Source of the DNA: Paenibacillus sp. Soil750
Lineage (GTDB): Bacteria; Bacillota; Bacilli; Paenibacillales; NBRC-103111
Assembly (NCBI RefSeq): GCF_001428045.1
Contig: NZ_LMSD01000013.1
Coordinates: 44,072-108,071, forward strand
Length of the DNA stretch: 64,000 nt
Direction: 5' to 3'
A program made the translations under genes and the position numbers. How positions within the stretch are numbered: the first letter of the stretch is position 1; every line of letters begins with the position of its first letter. This document shows positions 62,598 through 64,000 of the stretch, in pieces. Below the pieces are notes generated by a model. It searched no databases, was not told the DNA's origin, and worked only from the letters and a program-made list of their open reading frames with translations.

Positions 62598-63566
62598 TTA
62601 CACGACACCTTCCTCGCCCATTCGCTTGGCGATAAAGTTCGAAGCTGCCACAAGCACCAGTCCAACAATTGATTTGAACAATCCTACAGCCGTGCTATAG
62701 CTATACTGTCCTTCCGAAATCCCTGTCGAATACACATACGTGTCGAACACTTCGCCTACCTCGCGATTCATCGCATTCAGCATGAGCCAAATTTGTTCAA
62801 ATCCGGTGTCCAGGAAATGTCCAAGCCGCAGGATGAGCAGAATCACAATCGTGGAGCGAATAGCCGGAAACGTCACATGCATCATTTGTTGCATGCGGTT
62901 CGCACCATCGATGCGAGCAGCTTCATATTGCTGGGGGTCCACACCCGACAACGCAGCTAGGAAAATGATCGTCCCCCAGCCTGTTTCCTTCCAGATCACC
63001 TCTGCTGTGATGAACGTTCGGAACCAATCCGCGCTGAGCAAGAAGTTAATCTTTTCACCACCAAGTGACTTAATCCCCTCATTCACCAGTCCCCCTTCGG
63101 TTGTGAAGAACAAGTAGACAATGGATACGATGACGACCCAGGACATGAAATGTGGGATGTACACCACGGTTTGAATCGTTCTTTTGAACAGCTCAATGCG
63201 AAGTTCATTCAGCATCAGCGCGATAATAATGGGTAATGGGAAAAAGAAAACAATATTATAGATCGCTAATATGAACGTGTTGCTGAGCAGCCGCCAGAAC
63301 AGCGGGTCTCCAAAGAAACGATCAAAGTGCTTCATCCCCACCCATTCGCTGCCCCAGAAGCCGAGAAACGGCTGGTAATTCTTGAAAGCGATAAGAACGC
63401 CGTACATAGGTACGTACTTAAAAATGAGAAAATATAAGATGCCAGGGAGCAGCATCAGATACAGCCATCGGTTACGCAGCAAGCGTTTCACATGTTGCTT
63501 ACGATGTATCCCTCTCGCGGATGTCGCGGACGCCTTGCTCGCGGCTAGGGCTGATTCCGTGTGCAT
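62598..63566 (-). CDS. Carbohydrate ABC transporter permease, LplB type (system 3)
   Basis: First gene of importer 3. The 322 residues have a basic cytosolic N-terminus, then LYLMLLPGILYFLIFKYVP and six membrane segments, with EAA loop YEAARIDGANRMQQ. The ribosome site is GAAAGGAAG. The upstream 361 bp to the divergent padR-like gene holds its promoter, which I could not place with confidence. Confidence 0.93.
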   Translation of the reverse strand: MHTESALAASKASATSARGIHRKQHVKRLLRNRWLYLMLLPGILYFLIFKYVPMYGVLIAFKNYQPFLGFWGSEWVGMKHFDRFFGDPLFWRLLSNTFILAIYNIVFFFPLPIIIALMLNELRIELFKRTIQTVVYIPHFMSWVVIVSIVYLFFTTEGGLVNEGIKSLGGEKINFLLSADWFRTFITAEVIWKETGWGTIIFLAALSGVDPQQYEAARIDGANRMQQMMHVTFPAIRSTIVILLILRLGHFLDTGFEQIWLMLNAMNREVGEVFDTYVYSTGISEGQYSYSTAVGLFKSIVGLVLVAASNFIAKRMGEEGVV

Positions 63567-63927
63567 AACTGCACTTCCTTTCCTATCAGACTGAAGTGGT
63601 GATGTTCATGTTCGAACACGTCAATTGCTACCTCTGCATCATAGGGAACACGCGCCATTGCCGTCCATAGTCATTCCTGCACGTGTTTCATGCGAACGTG
63701 CAAAGCCTGTCATACCAAGGGTTTTCGCCGCATGGTAGTCATCATCAAACACCGTATAGTCATTGTTATACTCGTGATGAGGGGAAGAAGAAAAGACGAG
63801 GAGAAGCCCTATCCGCTCGGCGATGGGCAGGTGGATTGAGCTTTATTTCAAACAAGGTATTTTATTTAAAATAGTACCTTGACAATCATAGTACTATGCC
63901 TTATTATAATAAATGTGAGGTGATGAT
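63567..63927. other. Divergent spacer between transporter 3 and the padR-like gene
   Basis: About 360 bp. The right end holds the padR promoter and operator. On the minus strand two short frames look coding-like: one reads NNDYTVFDDDYHAAKTLGM and stops near 63642; the other starts at ATG 63658 (MARVPYDAEVAIDVFEHEHH) and overlaps the permease start by a few codons. Neither has a good ribosome site. They may be a decayed gene or chance. Confidence 0.4.
63879..63907 (+). promoter_or_regulatory. padR promoter with an operator palindrome in the spacer
   Basis: TTGACA (63879-63884), a 17-bp spacer, then TATTAT (63902-63907). The spacer contains the perfect 12-bp palindrome CATAGTACTATG (63887-63898). 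A longer imperfect inverted repeat, CAAGGTA with TACCTTG, precedes and overlaps the -35. This is a classic layout for autorepression. Confidence 0.65.
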
Positions 63928-64000
63928 ATGAGCGAGAACAAAATTACATCCGACCTGCTCCGCGGACATACCGATACGATGATACTACGGCTCTTATCCG
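63928..64000 (+). CDS. PadR-family transcriptional regulator (partial, N-terminus only)
   Basis: Only 24 codons are inside the window. They read MSENKITSDLLRGHTDTMIL and then RLLS, which matches the start of PadR-family winged-helix repressors, where a DLLRGHTDTxIL-type first helix is common. The ATG at 63928 has a GAGGTGATG ribosome site. A strong promoter with an internal palindrome lies just upstream. It runs away from transporter 3 and off the right edge. Confidence 0.72.
   Translation, partial: MSENKITSDLLRGHTDTMILRLLS

Noticed and set aside
1302..63566. Missing ATPase genes as evidence of broken transporters
   Set aside because: LplABC-type sugar importers normally share an MsmK-like ATPase encoded elsewhere, so absence here is ordinary.

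Overview
The window reads as chromosomal DNA of a spore-forming, plant- or soil-polymer-degrading member of the Paenibacillaceae (Paenibacillus or a close relative). The evidence is the gene content: LplABC-type sugar transporters without a linked ATPase, YesM/YesN-type two-component pairs, very large secreted carbohydrate-active enzymes with S-layer homology (SLH) anchors, a gerABC spore-germination operon, a SpoVB-like flippase, and strong AGGAGG-type ribosome binding sites. No rRNA, tRNA, insertion sequence, prophage or CRISPR array was seen.

Layout. (1) 1-6,746: ABC sugar transporter 1 (two permeases and a solute-binding lipoprotein cut by the left edge), divergent from a yesN/yesM-like pair. 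(2) 6,749-10,879: a secreted clan GH-D glycosidase with three N-terminal carbohydrate-binding modules. (3) 11,254-14,972: an AT-rich gerABC-type operon. (4) 15,086-21,834: a stress and detoxification block: an MsrB gene, a DinB-MsrA fusion with an altered active site, a NarL-type two-component system, an epoxide hydrolase with a small partner ORF, and a CGNR regulator. (5) 21,892-34,353: a 1,877-residue PL8-type polysaccharide lyase, ABC transporter 2, and its YesN/YesM-like system. (6) 34,520-41,982: an HxlR-type regulator with hxlB and hxlA (formaldehyde fixation), a TetR-controlled SMR efflux pair, a flippase followed by a nine-unit array of 52-bp hairpin repeats, a DUF2798 membrane protein, a HAD phosphatase and a small secreted protein. 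(7) 42,085-63,566: the largest carbohydrate block: a 2,306-residue SLH-anchored GH43-like enzyme, a GH30 enzyme, a GH39-like enzyme preceded by an SLH protein, a membrane-bound AraC regulator, and ABC transporter 3. The right edge holds the start of a padR-like gene.

How it fits together. Three copies of one plan are visible: permease-permease-binding protein, a membrane sensor coupled to an AraC-type DNA-binding output, and one or more secreted polysaccharide-degrading enzymes. CcpA-type cre palindromes lie upstream of the PL8, GH43-like and GH30 genes and a weaker one upstream of the SLH/GH39 pair, so carbon catabolite repression is likely. The substrate is not fixed by sequence. GH27/36-like, GH30, GH39 and GH43-like enzymes together fit a branched galactan or arabinogalactan-type plant polymer; PL8 points to a uronic-acid polymer.

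The least ordinary observations are the hairpin repeat array in the flippase 3' region, the paired MsrA/MsrB active-site changes with an MsrA-DinB fusion, and a shared GTTACTT operator-like motif at the msr, epoxide hydrolase and hxlAB promoters.
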